From: JAEXOD01 sp963667875
GTDB taxonomy: Bacteria; Bacteroidota; Ignavibacteria; Ignavibacteriales; Melioribacteraceae
Reading direction: 5' to 3'
Assembly (NCBI GenBank): GCA_963667875.2
Contig: CAXXGC010000013.1
Span: 248,001 to 312,000 of the forward strand
Length of the DNA stretch: 64,000 nt
Shown one piece after another: positions 63,788-64,000 of this stretch; the stretch's first letter is position 1, and every line of letters begins with the position of its first letter. The position numbers were made by a program, and so were the translations under genes. The notes below the pieces were generated by a model. It was not told where the DNA came from. It did not search any database and saw only the letters and a program-made list of their open reading frames with translations.

Positions 63788-64000
63788 TTGAATTTAAAAG
63801 ATTTTCTTAATAGTAAGCAGATATTATTTTTTTTGATATTTTTATTATTAAGCAATCTTTATATGCAGTTTGTACCCATTATTAATTCAATTGGGTACGA
63901 ATTTGCAGTATTAAATTCATTACTTCTTTTTATTATTTCGGGAATTAGTACGTTTTATTTTTTAAAAACCGGAAATAATTTTCCTTCCATTTCTTTCAAA
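63788..64000 (+). CDS. Membrane protein, N-terminal part, cut by the window edge
   Basis: An open frame begins with TTG at 63788, one base after the murA stop. It reads MNLKDFLNSKQILFFLIFLLLSNLYMQ, with a second hydrophobic stretch SLLLFIISGISTFYFLKTG, and runs out of the window after 71 residues. It is a polytopic membrane protein of unidentified family, probably co-transcribed with murA. Confidence 0.55.
   Translation, partial: MNLKDFLNSKQILFFLIFLLLSNLYMQFVPIINSIGYEFAVLNSLLLFIISGISTFYFLKTGNNFPSISFK

Overview
The window comes from an AT-rich, Gram-negative bacterium that uses the standard genetic code and is most likely a member of the Ignavibacteria/Chlorobiota side of the Bacteroidota. 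Two large secreted proteins end in type IX secretion sorting domains with the NYPNPFNPST signature, which is typical of that group. The TonB-type envelope machinery, CCDC81-like HU/SPOR protein, CotH/lamin-tail protein and many dispersed palindromic repeats also fit. No ribosomal RNA, integrase, phage module or CRISPR array was seen.

Layout. 1-2.4 kb: peroxiredoxins and a tightly coupled pterin operon (PTPS, FolE, SDR) that looks like a tetrahydrobiopterin-type pathway. 2.5-4.7 kb: an ECF sigma/anti-sigma pair flanked by two Spy-like periplasmic proteins. 4.8-5.8 kb: tRNA-Leu(GAG) and a MITE-like element nested inside another. 5.8-8.2 kb: a barrel protein and a fused phytol-kinase/DUF92 membrane protein. 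8.2-16.4 kb: a six-gene envelope operon (TPR protein, outer-membrane protein, HU/SPOR protein, ExbB, ExbD, TonB). 16.4-18.5 kb: a four-gene overlapping membrane/NHL operon on the minus strand. 18.6-20.5 kb: tRNA-Gln followed by an Xre-ImmA/IrrE plus PIN pair. 20.5-25.6 kb: a minus-strand arsenic/disulfide cluster (ccdA, thioredoxins, permease, acr3, arsC) interrupted by repeats. 25.6-30.4 kb: a U32 peptidase-family protein and a large CotH/lamin-tail T9SS protein.

30.5-34.4 kb is the most unusual accessory region. tRNA-Leu(CAA) is followed by three tandem ~447-bp units, each with a GIY-YIG nuclease gene, a remodelled tRNA-Leu remnant and a terminator. A two-gene cassette of unknown function follows, whose second protein has a PD-(D/E)XK-like nuclease signature. 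34.7-40.9 kb: TetR plus a complete RND efflux system. 41-49.5 kb: a multi-PAS histidine kinase, convergent glnS and gltX, and a hybrid histidine kinase that has lost its phospho-accepting histidine. 49.7-54.3 kb: a frame-broken T9SS propeller protein and two DUF1670-like paralogues bounded by imperfect inverted repeats. 54.3-58.3 kb: repeat-rich DNA around a DPP IV peptidase. 58.3-64 kb: clpP, tig, tRNA-Leu(UAG), a membrane Ser/Thr kinase with a YCF48-type propeller, murA and the start of a membrane protein.

Sequence quality. At least nine one-base indels, all changing the length of a short base run, break otherwise well-conserved genes: acr3, arsC, the U32 gene twice, gltX, the T9SS propeller gene three times, and the second DUF1670 gene. 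They cluster at 24-26.5, 45.9 and 50-53.4 kb. Because gltX is normally essential, I read most of them as probable sequence errors and annotate the restored gene spans as CDS, stating the break in each entry.
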